Assembly (NCBI GenBank): GCA_032719365.1
Contig: CM064869.1
Span: forward strand, 24,957,504 to 25,021,503
From: Prinsepia uniflora
Lineage: Eukaryota > Streptophyta > Magnoliopsida > Rosales > Rosaceae
Reading direction: 5' to 3'
DNA length: 64,000 bases
The notes under the pieces are model-generated. The model was not told the origin of the DNA. It saw only the letters and a program-made list of their open reading frames with translations, and ran no database searches. The stretch's first letter is position 1. Each line of letters begins with the position of its first letter. A program made the translations under genes and the position numbers. Of this stretch, positions 32,014 through 41,644 are shown in pieces.

Positions 32014-35000
32014 TGATAGGTCATCAATTACGCATTATTTTATATTATTTTATACCATTTATACTTGACTTTTAATATTAAAATAATAAAAAATTGGAGA
32101 AAATAATATATTTTGTGGGATTTTTGAAGAGATAAATAAAACATGAAATTCTGAGCATTTTGGGGAAAGAATCATCACAATCGGAGTTTTAACGAAAAAA
32201 ATATGACTAAAAGAAGGAATGCCACCGAAAATCTATAAGAAATTCGGTGGGAAGCTACTGAAATCATTTCCTCAACCTAGCGGCCCACAAACCTTTCTAG
32301 CCCAGCTGAACGAAGCCCAAAACCCGTAGCCCACGCTCACCCAGCCCAATTACGGCCCAAGAAAATCAACCCCCGAGCCCATCCTACACGTCTATCCCAA
32401 CCGATTTGTTGATAGGCGCCTGCTGAAGCTTCATAGTCGGTTCGATGCACGCCTGCCGAATTAATCAACTCCAGCTCAGCACGCGTGCGCTGGTCACTCT
32501 TCCTCAGTTAGCGCGTCAGGCACCGACCTACCCTCTTCCTGACCTGCCTGCAACCACCGAACTCCTCAGCTTTTTCTAGCTGGTCTCTACCGATGTGAAT
32601 GACTCCTCCATAATCTGATTTTCTACATCAAGCCTGCCTCGTTTTGGGTAGATTTTCACAATGATTTCCTCCCTAATCAGTCCTTAAGTCATCATTTCTC
32701 CATTTAATTTTTTATTGTAATTTTTATTTATTTTATTTTATTTTTAGAGTTTTTTTACCTTTTTTTTCCTTATAAATAGGGGTTCATTTTCCTTACCAAG
32801 GGGACTTTGTTTTGAGACACACTTTGAGCCTTCCTTAAGAGAAACTATGGCAAAAAAATTCCAATACAAAATTTAAGAGTTCAAGTCCGAATTTCCTTTA
32901 TTTTATCCTTTCCATCTTCACAATGTTCCTCCTGCTATTCGGTGATCCTTGTGAAAAACAATCCATTGTTCTCATCCATTCCAAAAGTGTAACATTTGCT
33001 CTCCATCCTCTTAAACTCTTTTATTTGTTATTGGTTCTATTTATAATGCAATATATGTGTTAGTTTTTCCTTCCTATCTTTTGTAAAATTGAATACAATC
33101 TCCATGTGTTTTACTTTCTAAAAATCATTTACTTCTTACATTTTAGAGCTTAATCTTCATTTTGAAACTAAATGCTGATCCGTTGTTTGGGGCATTTAGA
33201 GTAGAGTTGAAGAGATTTAATATATGACCGCTGTTCGGCGCATTAAATCACAAACTTAAGGTAAATCGTATTATAAGTAAAAATTCGATGTTTGGTGCAT
33301 TTATAATATGAAAAAAATGTTTGAAGAATTATGAGTTTGTGAAGGTATGATTTCGTGATTGATTCAATATATGCAAATGCTAGTGTGTTGATGAATTTTC
33401 TGTTTAAGGAAAGTCCACTTGTACATAGGTTAAAGTAGAAGTAGAATTAGTTTTATACTTGTTTTTACTTGTATTTTTATAATTACACTTTATTCAAAAC
33501 TCTCCCATCTTATTCTTTTATTCTTTTTCACTAACCATTATTAATATTCCCTAATTTTTCAGGTTAAGAACGATTCATATTTACCAATACAAAAATGACA
33601 CGACTCACCCTCAATCTCCCTGGATTAAGGGATAAGTCATGCTCCCGTCTAACATGCCTGCGACACGAAGGCTAAACACCTGTTCAACCCCCGGGGAACA
33701 CGCAAGACAAACAAGGGATACCCAGGTCAGCGTCGCCCAAAACATCTGAAAACCATTTGAAAATCAATAGTAAATCACAAGTCAATCAATCTGCTGGATC
33801 TCATATCAACAAGTATTTAAACTCAAAATATATGTATATCAGGCCTTCCCGGGATATCAACGAGTCTTTAAACTCAAAACACAAACAATAGGTCTCAGGA
33901 GATATCACAATAACGTGTCTTTAAACTCAAAACATATTAATCAAGGGCTCTCCCCCGTCATCAATCAACCGGGTCTTTAAACCCAAAACCAGATCCAACA
34001 ATAACAATGGGTCTTTAAACCCAAAACCAGGTGAAAATCATAGGAAATCCAGAAATCCATCAAAAACCAAATTCCAAAACCAAATCCGAAATCATCATTT
34101 GAAACCCCGAATTCAAATATATAAATCACATGAAAACTGAAATCTGAAAGCATTAGAAACTGGGCCTCAAACTTGAAGGCACTTTCCGACATCCATTTAT
34201 AAATCCTTGAATTCAAATCATAATTCAAATCCCAAAAGCAAATCATCGAAATCATATCAAATCACAACATAAGATAGAATCTTGTAAAACGTGCAAATAC
34301 GTAAAATATCTCGAAATACTTGCAAAACGAAAAATCATAAAGATCATAAGCATAAACATAGAAATCAAATATAGAAAACATATAAAACATTTATGCATGC
34401 ATCATAATTTAGAAAGCAAAGTCCACTCACAGACCATCTGCGTTACCGCCTCGATACTCATGCAATACGCCGTTCCCAGCTAATCCTAAACCGTCGAACA
34501 TCCCGAATCATACCGAAACGATGTCTGATAGACTCGAAACCATTCCCAAAATGTTTGTTACATCGATACGATAAAAACTCATGTTGACTGTGACTGGAGA
34601 CAAGGCCCCATGCGCCCTCACGCGCCGCCCAAAAGGGTTGCGCGTGGGCCTCACGCGCCAGGCACAGTCATCCTTGTCCTTTTGCCGAACCGGGTTCAGA
34701 CCGGTCTGGTTCGGTCCCTGCAACTCTAGTCCAACTAGACCGGCATGATCGGTTCAACGTCATAACTCGTTCAATTCGACTCCGTTTTCGACCATTCCAA
34801 CTCCTATAGCTTCGTCTCAATGTTTCCTATCCATCTACGTGATTAAAACATGGAATTAAAGTCTGTAACTTACCATCCACATCGAAGAACAAACCGCCAA
34901 TGTTTCCTTCTTTGTTCCTCATGACTCCGGCCACCTCAAGCCTCGGTTCCAGGCCCTAACAACTCGCCTTAACGTCCAAAACATGTTCCAGTTAACAGAA

Positions 35001-35384
35001 TCGATCAAAACCCATTAAAACAAGGTTTGCCATTTTCGAATTCAAAACAGGACATTCACCGGAAACTTACCCATCGACGCCGCCGTGCACTGCCGTGACC
35101 ACCACCAGTCTCATCTCACCTTCCTCTCTCATTTTCATTCACAAAGTACCAGCAATCGATGAGGTCTGAGGGTGATCGTAGGGATTGGATTAAACTGTCT
35201 CTATTTTCACTCTCTCTCGGTCTACAGTCACCGAATACACACACAATGTAAGCCCCGTGTCCTGTAGGGAACGGTGAATGATCCCACGTTCCTGTGAGGA
35301 GGGAATGGTGGTGTGCCTTAAAGGTGTAGGCACACACCTACCTAGCACAAGGCCTTTTGGGAGCTCAGTAGCTTTGGGTTCGGT

Positions 35385-35454
35385 TGGAACTTCAAAGTTA
35401 AGCGAGTTGAGACTGGTGCAATTCCATGATAGTGACCCCCTGGGAAGTTGCACC
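35385..35454 (+). other. 5S rRNA-like segment in the Cassandra 5' LTR
   Basis: Box A-like AGTTAAGCGAG and box C-like TGACCCCCTGGGAAGTTG are present. The intermediate element is damaged: GATAGTGACC in place of GATGGGTGACC. It is not a functional 5S gene. Confidence 0.75.
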
Positions 35455-35786
35455 GTAAGCTCCCGAAAACAAAACCGTGAGGGCAAGGGTAAGGAGGCCC
35501 AAAGCGGACAATATCGTGCTAGATGAGTTGGGTCCTGACAAAGGAGGGTCGGGTCCTGACAGAATGGTATCAGAGCCAGACCCTGACCGGGAAATGTGCC
35601 AGCGAGGACGCTGGGCCTTAAGGGGGGTGGATTGTAAGACCCGTGTCCTGTAGGGAACGGTGAACGATCCCACATTCCTGCGAGGGGGGAATGGTCTGGG
35701 AGGGGAATGGTGGTGTGCCTTAAAGATGTAGGCACACACCTATCTAGCATGAGGCCTTTTGGGAGCTCAGTGGATTTGGGTTCGGT

Positions 35787-35857
35787 TGGAACTCCAAAGT
35801 TAAGCGAGTTGAGGCTGGTGCAATTCCATGATGGGTGACCCCCTGGGAAGTTGCACC
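35787..35857 (+). other. 5S rRNA-like segment in the Cassandra 3' LTR
   Basis: Box A-like AGTTAAGCGAG, intermediate element GATGGG and box C-like TGACCCCCTGGGAAGTTG are all present with the spacing of the 5S internal promoter. It is better kept than in the 5' LTR. Confidence 0.8.
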
Positions 35858-36435
35858 GTCAGCTCCCGAAAACAAAACTGTGAGGGCAAGGGCTAGGAGG
35901 CCCAAAGCGGACAATATCGTGCTAGATGAGTTGGGTCCTGACACACAACACGATTTCATTCGATTTAAAACAATTGAGAGGCGGTTGTGAGGCGGTGAGG
36001 AGGCTTCCACAAACGTCTAGAGAGGGACAAGTGTCCTAATCTCATTGGGCACAAATCCCAATGCAAAGGAAAAGACCAAAATGCCTTTTGCACCAAATTA
36101 CCAAAATGCCCCTACATCTTCCGAACGACATAACCTCCTCCTCGAATGTCGAAATCGGACGTGTCATCTATCTACGGACTCGTGACGTCCCGAACTACAT
36201 CACAGTCATCGGTCGCAATCATTTTGACCGCCCGAATCAAAAGTCAACAGTTTGCCCATTCTAGGGGCACAACGTCACACAAACTGTCATTTTGCACCGT
36301 CTGTCCGAAATTATTCAACTAATCACCGATCAAGTTCACTAATCCTTCATTAATCACTAATCAAATCTCGAAATCCGGGATGGGTCGTTACATAAAATAA
36401 CACAATTTATTTAAATGCGTAATTTAAGCGTATCA

Positions 36436-36906
36436 GTTTGTATGTTCTTGGTTTGATTTCTTAACGACAATTTCTTCGATGTGTTTCTTTTGGTTCATAA
36501 GATCTTCACAAACTTGTCTAGCTTGATTATGAACACTATCAACCCCTCCAATATGCTTTCCCTGAGCTTCTCTTTCTTCTTCTAATTTCTAAAGTTGACC
36601 TCCATGAAAGCATCATTACAAACTTGTTCAAAACTAGTTTTAAATAAATAGCAACGAGGGTAAAATTATGTATCTTTGTTCTTACTATACTTCAACCAAA
36701 TAAACTCATCAAACCAATCACGATTGAAGTGTCAATCGTTCCCGAATTTCTTGTCTATGGACAATCTTTGACATTCCTTTTGATTGACAAGGACCCTTAG
36801 GTAGATAGACTCCTCGAATTTTATCACGCATGTAATAATCATAATCCAACATTCGAGGACAAAGACCAGGATATCCAGAAAAATGAGTTAAAATTGCATC
36901 CATCAC
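36436..36906 (-). pseudogene. hAT-type transposase-like gene (TTF/ZMYM1-like), N-terminal part
   Basis: Minus strand from 36906: SGYPGLCPRMLDYDYYMRDK, then IRGVYLPKGPCQSKGM, the conserved start of TTF-type domains. After a frame change at about 36720 it reads DWFDEFIWLKYSKNKDT, a stop, FYPRCYLFKTSFEQV and on to KKSNQEHTN at 36436. The next residues, YRICLNATIDYTR, lie at about 2137-2100 on the other side of the Athila element, so both pieces belong to one interrupted gene. The zinc-binding CX2C (usually CLYCYLF) is already lost (PRCYLF). The true start is uncertain; the ATG at 36906 is the first in the open frame. Confidence 0.78.
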
Positions 36907-37902
36907 TTTTTATTTTATGTTGAACTCATTGGGTCATTGGTAGTAGGATTATGACATTATCTCTTATAATATCATTCCATAACTATATAATAAAAGAAAA
37001 AGGAATAAAGCTTTCTAGATGGTAAAATATGTTCTAATGGACTAGAATAAATTTAAATAAACCACTAAGAGTCCTCAATTATAACAATGACCAATTACAA
37101 GATGACAAAACAATATTACAAGTGAACAAATAATATCACAAATTCACAATACAATTATACAAAAAGTCTTCAAGTGGACCACATTTGGTCCACTTCCACT
37201 TGGATTGGATGATTTGGATGATTAAAGAAACCAAATAATATCACATTACACTTCACATGTCTAAATTAAAGAAACCAAACAATATCACAAATGAACAACA
37301 AAGTCAAACAATATCACAATTCACAGTTCATAATTCACAAAACTCAATTATCAAGCTATTCATATATAATGTGCCTCTTTCTCAAACCACAACCCACTGC
37401 CTAGTCTGCCCACATTCCATAGACCAACAACTCTAGGTCTCCACTCCACATGACCACAAGTCTGATTGAAAGCTGTCCACGAGAAGTCAACAAAACCAAA
37501 GATATCACAGGCACAAGAGATTGAGTTTGAGTGAGTCTCCAACTCTTTGAGAGCCAAGAGGCACGCAGGCGTCAATTTCCTACATAACCAGATTTCTTTC
37601 TAATAAAGAAAATTGTAAACCATTACAACAACTTCCTTTATTTTTATGGCGATAACAAAGTTATATAACAACTTATATACCAATTAAAAAATAGAATTAG
37701 ATATAACCATTTATAGTTTATGAACTTATAAATTTATTTAATTTGATTTAATTGAAGAAACAGTCAACCTCCACGACTTCACTACCTCCACGGCTCCATA
37801 ACTCATCCCTTTATCGATTCCGGACAATTAGTACAATGGCCTCTAGCGATGGTGACAGTGGGAGAGAGGCCAAATATTGTGCTATGTCTTCTTTTTGTTA
37901 CC
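36907..37902. other. AT-rich intergenic sequence
   Basis: No supported gene. Loose copies of an AAACAATATCACAA-like motif recur between 37080 and 37330. A perfect hairpin, AAGTGGACCA-CATT-TGGTCCACTT, lies at 37172-37195. The open frame at 37575-37360 (minus) has no recognisable domain. Confidence 0.6.
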
Positions 37903-39480
37903 TGATAGGTCTTTAATTAGGCTATATTTTATATCGTTTTATACCCCTTATACTTATCTTTTAATATAAAATTACCAAACAATTAGAGAAAATAATATAT
38001 TTTGTGGAAAATTTGTAGAGATAAAAAAAACTTGGATGTTTTACTCATTTTGGAGAAAGAATTGTCCCAATCGGAATTGTAACGAAGAAATTATGGACGA
38101 AATTCAGTAGATAGCTACAAAATCCAAATTAGATGCAGCCCAGTCCATTTTCGGATCAGCCCAAATCCATAATTAGATGTGGCCCAACCCGCTAATCGAT
38201 CCCACGACCCAAGAAACCCAGCCCAATTTCCTCGCTCATCCCTGAAGACTCCTTGGCGTGCGTTTACCGAAGTCGGCCTCAGCAGTTCGGCGTGGGTGTG
38301 CTGAACTCCACAATGCTTCCTCAGCGCCTAGCACGCTGATTTCCACCTACTCCGCTGCACCTGAACGCCGAAAGTCCCTTACCTGTGTCAGTGCGCGCTT
38401 GCCGACTTCCAATTGCTCTGTTCAGCTGCTTCCTGTCGAGACCTACTCTTTTTGTCAGCCGTCTGCCACCAACTCCGCTCAGACATCCATCATCTTCGCG
38501 CTTCGCTCGCTCTATCTATCCGCGTGCTGGCGGGTAGGGGCTTATCTATGTGATTTGCTACTCTTGCTTGCGCAGATCTGCTGACTGCTCCCAACAGCCC
38601 AACTGCTCCCTTCACATATTTTCCAGCCCCAAATCAACCCAATTTTCATCATTTTCATCATTTCTTCAATTATTATTTTATTACTATTTTGTATTTTTTT
38701 TGTTTTTTTTTTTGCACTCTTTCTATAAATAGGGAGATCATTTTCATTATGAAGGGGTCCCTTTTTGTCCCTTTCTTTTAGTCATTTTTAGTTCCCTTTG
38801 TTAAGTTCATTTTTCTCTCTTTTGAGATACATTTTGGGACCATTTTAACTTCTTATAAAAATTACTTCTTAGTCTTCTTTTAAATTTTGTTTTTAGATTT
38901 GTTTTTACATTTTGTTTCTTAATTTTATTTTCTTGACTTTGTTCATGTGACTTCTCTTTGTACACATTTTTATGCTTTCTTTAAGAAAAACCTAAGGCTA
39001 GGTAATTTCTAAGGTAATTCGAGAGTTTTTAAGACTGAATTCTTCGTATTTCTTACTCCATCTTCACAGTATCCTGCCGATGTTCTGTAATTCTTGTGAA
39101 AAACCATCTTTTTCTACTTAAACTCTTGTTATTGTTTTTTGTTTTACTTATAATTCAATATATGTGTTGATATTTTCTTTCTAAAATTTGTAAGTATGAA
39201 TACAATCTCCATGTGTTTTACTTTCTGAATTTATTTTACTTCATACGTTTTAGTACTTAACATTCATTTCAACGCTAGGTGTTGATCCGCTGTTTGGGGC
39301 ACTTAGAATAAGATTGAAGAGATTTAATGTTTGACCATTGTTTTGCACATTAAATTACAAACTTAAGGTGGATTATATTGTAAGTAATAATCTGTTGTTT
39401 GGTGCATTTATAATATGAAAGATAATATGTAAGTAATAATCTGTTGTTCGATGCATTTATAATCTGTTGTAAGTAATTAT
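37903..39480 (+). mobile_element. Truncated Athila-like LTR
   Basis: Starts TGATAGGTCTTTAATTAGG and follows the Athila LTR of this window through the TATAAATAGGG box (38724) and the TGTGTTTTACTTTCTGAA stretch to about 39480, where similarity stops before the LTR end. A short unit (TAAGTAATAATCTGTTGTT) is duplicated at 39379 and 39431. It is a diverged, 3'-truncated relative. Confidence 0.75.
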
Positions 39481-40732
39481 CATTACCTTTGAGTAGGTCC
39501 CAAATTAAAGAACACAAAGATAATTGCGAATATGTGATTTGAAGGTAAGTTTCTTCATTTTTTTTTCTTTCCACTTAATCAAATGGTGTTGTTTTATCTA
39601 AGTAGAAAAAAGTTTCACTTTATCAAATTGCATCGTTTTGTGTGAGTTAAATAAAAAAAAACAAAGCTCTTCTTCTCCAGTGCCTCCCTAGTCCCTACTT
39701 GAAGGTTTCTCCAACGATCAGAGGGTCAAGTAAGGAATTTCCAACGGGGAACATATTAATAGGTGTTATGTACCAATCTATTTAAATGTACTACATATAA
39801 TCACTTTGAAATCCGGTCATACTTTATTGTTCCAAAATCTTTGATAATTTGAAGTTACTCATCCAAATATAACCTAGGGCTCTGTTTGGGAACAAAGATT
39901 TGGATTTCAAATGAAGGGATATGAAATTCCTTTATTTGAAATTTAATTATTTGGAAAAATAATTTTTTGCTTATATATTTGAATTTTTTCATTTAATCTT
40001 ATTTTAGCCATTTTTCGAGCAAAAATGTTTACAAATGATGGGCTAATTAGACTGGCTCATTTGGGGGAAAGGTAGAACTTGAAGATATAAATGTTTTGGT
40101 CTCAGAATGACAGCAATTAGAGGCCGGGTGATGGAGATAAGGTAATTCAAAGTCGAGTGGTCATTTTTTTGCAAAAATTCAGGAAGGGATATATAAACAT
40201 TTGTCCAAGTTCTTTAAAATTGAAAAATAGCCACTGCAACTTTAAATTTTAATTTCTTCTTCCTATTAAATCTGAATTGTGGTCATAAAAACAAGCTCTA
40301 TCTAATGATACCAAAAAAAAAAAGCTAAAAAGTCAATTTAAATTGGCATCAAACAAGAAAAACTTAAACTTCTCTAATAAAGGGTAATTTGGTAAAAAAG
40401 GTTCAAATAACTAAATCGAAAATTTTCGGGTGCGGATGCTACTACTCGTCCAAAAAGGGCACCAAATTATTTTATTAGTTTAATTATTATTCAATTAAGG
40501 GGCGACAAAATTCTTGTATTAATTCGGTAATAATACTATGGTTAAGTAAATTTAAGAAATTGAATTTTTTTTTAATATTACCTAAATTATTATCACTTAC
40601 ATAGGGATTTAATGGACTGAACACCTAACGAAGAATAATGGAGAGAGGAGGGGCGCCAAAGAATGATGAGAGAAAAATAGTGGTGGTAAATGAGAAAGAG
40701 AGAGATGAGCGGCAAATGTGGAGAAGATAGAA
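39481..40732. other. Intergenic sequence without a supported gene
   Basis: AT-rich, with no coding frame. GGGCTCTGTTTGGGAACA at about 39888 resembles the terminal sequence of some plant MITEs, but I found no convincing partner end. The sequence just before 40733 is the integration site side of the LINE below. Confidence 0.5.
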
Positions 40733-40764
40733 TTTTTTTTTCCCCGAAAATGCATTTTTATTGT

Positions 40765-41644
40765 TTAAACTCGAAGTAGAACACTAACATCCTTAGCGAG
40801 AAGGTTAAACAACCAAGTTGGCTCAAAATCGGCTCAAACATGGTACCCACTCTTACTCTTAACATGGTTAGCAACAGCATGTGCCACCTTATTACACGCT
40901 ATAGGGGAAAATTGGAAAGTAATCGACATCAAAAACTCACAAAGTACATAAATATCATGAAGGATATTGGTAAGAATACCATCATTACCCTTCTTGCATA
41001 ACAACTGGATCAACTGTAGTGAGTCGGATTCTCCAGTCACAGTAGTATGCCCAGCTATTACACATGCCTCCAAACCTGAACGAACAGCCATAGCTTCTGC
41101 CTGAAGAGCTGACGAGCATGCGAGCATACCAGCACCCCTGGCCCCTTCGAATGAGCCTAGCCATGATCGTAGAACCTAGCCGTAATCCACCATATGCATG
41201 CCTTTAGACCAAGCTCCATCACAATTGAGTTTGAGGACTCCGAGGCAAGGTCGCTGCCAACCTTGGACCTGCACGCTCTAGCAAGGCCCCGCTGTTTCAC
41301 CCATAACCACATCCCCAACCACGGTCCCCTTATTTCTTGCCTTAAAGAACTCAGACATCTGTCGATAAAACATATCTAGAGCTGTGGCAGGAGACTGTAA
41401 AGTATTCTTAAAGCATTTCTCATTACGTGCTTTCCAAATTTACCTGCTTTCCAAATTTGCCAACAACCAAAGGCAATCTTCTGGAAAATATTCCCTGTAT
41501 CCTCGTTATTACCATATTTGACTTCTAAGGCATGCCAACAATCACGAAACGAAAGGCCCTGGAAAGTATCAGACACTAGCTGGAGCGGTCCCCCATACCA
41601 GAAAGTTTGGTCAAACTGACAAGTGAAAAAGAGGTAGGACTCAC
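40765..41644 (-). pseudogene. LINE ORF2: end of zf-RVT and RNase H domain
   Basis: 41644-41380 reads SYLFFTCQFDQTFWYGGPLQ, then DCWHALEVKYGN and FGCWQIWKAGK, the tail of a zf-RVT zinc-binding region. From about 41230 the RNase H-like domain (RVT_3 type) reads LNCDGAWSKGMHMVDYG, then LQAEAMAVRSGLEACVI, GESDSLQLIQLL and CNKVAHAVANHVKSKS, with the D, E and D metal-binding positions still visible. The frame ends in TAA at 40765-40767, close to the T run that marks the poly(A) tail. Frame changes separate the two parts. The 41644 end is the junction with a solo LTR; the frame continues at 44387. Confidence 0.85.

Larger units (their letters stand above)
35247..35943 (+). mobile_element. Cassandra TRIM element with 5S rRNA-derived LTRs
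   Basis: A 697-bp element with a perfect target duplication CACAA (35242-35246 and 35944-35948). LTRs of about 0.3 kb begin TGTAAG(A/C)CCCGTGTCCTG and end GGGTCCTGACA (5' copy 35247-35540 or to 35561, 3' copy 35633-35943). The short interior holds a TGGTATCAGAGCC primer site (35565-35577) and a CTTAAGGGGGGTGGAT purine tract. No protein is coded. Each LTR has a stretch resembling 5S rRNA: GAACTCCAAAGTTAAGCG, then GATGGGTGACCCCCTGGGAA. This combination defines Cassandra, a TRIM family that relies on other elements for its enzymes and whose LTRs carry RNA polymerase III promoter motifs. Confidence 0.88.
33596..36392 (-). mobile_element. Solo LTR (gypsy, Tekay-like), reverse orientation, carrying a Cassandra element
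   Basis: Plus-strand ends TGACACGACTCACCC and GGGATGGGTCGTTACA. Flanks AAAAA (33591-33595) and TAAAA (36393-36397) match at 4 of 5 bases. Without the Cassandra insertion it is about 2.1 kb. It contains TTTAAAG palindromes at 33810-34022, including two with GGGT/ACCC arms (33971 and 34009), the GC-rich ACGCGC block at about 34610-34660 and the GTCCACTCAC motif near 34420. Confidence 0.82.
2145..36435 (+). mobile_element. Athila-type Ty3/gypsy retrotransposon, degenerate, with nested insertions
   Basis: Two related LTRs (2145-3392 and 32014-36435, the latter interrupted) flank a tRNA-Asp primer site, gag, protease, reverse transcriptase, RNase H and integrase fragments in that order on the plus strand, and a purine tract (AAGTGTGGGG) just before the 3' LTR. 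Removing the three later insertions and their target duplications leaves about 11.4 kb, normal for Athila. The pol motifs and the VYGKACHLPVEL stretch after integrase are Athila-like. The insertion lies in a hAT-type gene: flanks read in frame across it. The 5-bp flanks (ATTTT at left, GTTTG at right) match at 3 of 5 positions, consistent with an old, decayed target duplication. Stops and frameshifts in every domain mean it is inactive. Confidence 0.87.
32014..36435 (+). repeat. 3' LTR of the Athila element, interrupted by a solo LTR
   Basis: Starts TGATAGGTC, runs to 33595, resumes at 36393 and ends GCGTATCA at 36435 (about 1.6 kb without the insertion). It retains a TATAAATA box at 32771-32778, followed by the probable transcription start region; the 5' copy lost this part. 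Confidence 0.85.

Noticed and set aside
35385..35454. Possible genuine 5S rRNA gene
   Set aside because: Only parts of the 5S sequence are present, with indels, inside a Cassandra LTR with target duplications.
35190..35750. Minus-strand open frames across the Cassandra element
   Set aside because: They run through LTRs and 5S-derived sequence of a non-coding TRIM; no protein similarity.
38258..38584. 108-codon plus-strand frame
   Set aside because: It lies inside the truncated Athila-like LTR, and the corresponding region of the other LTRs is not open.
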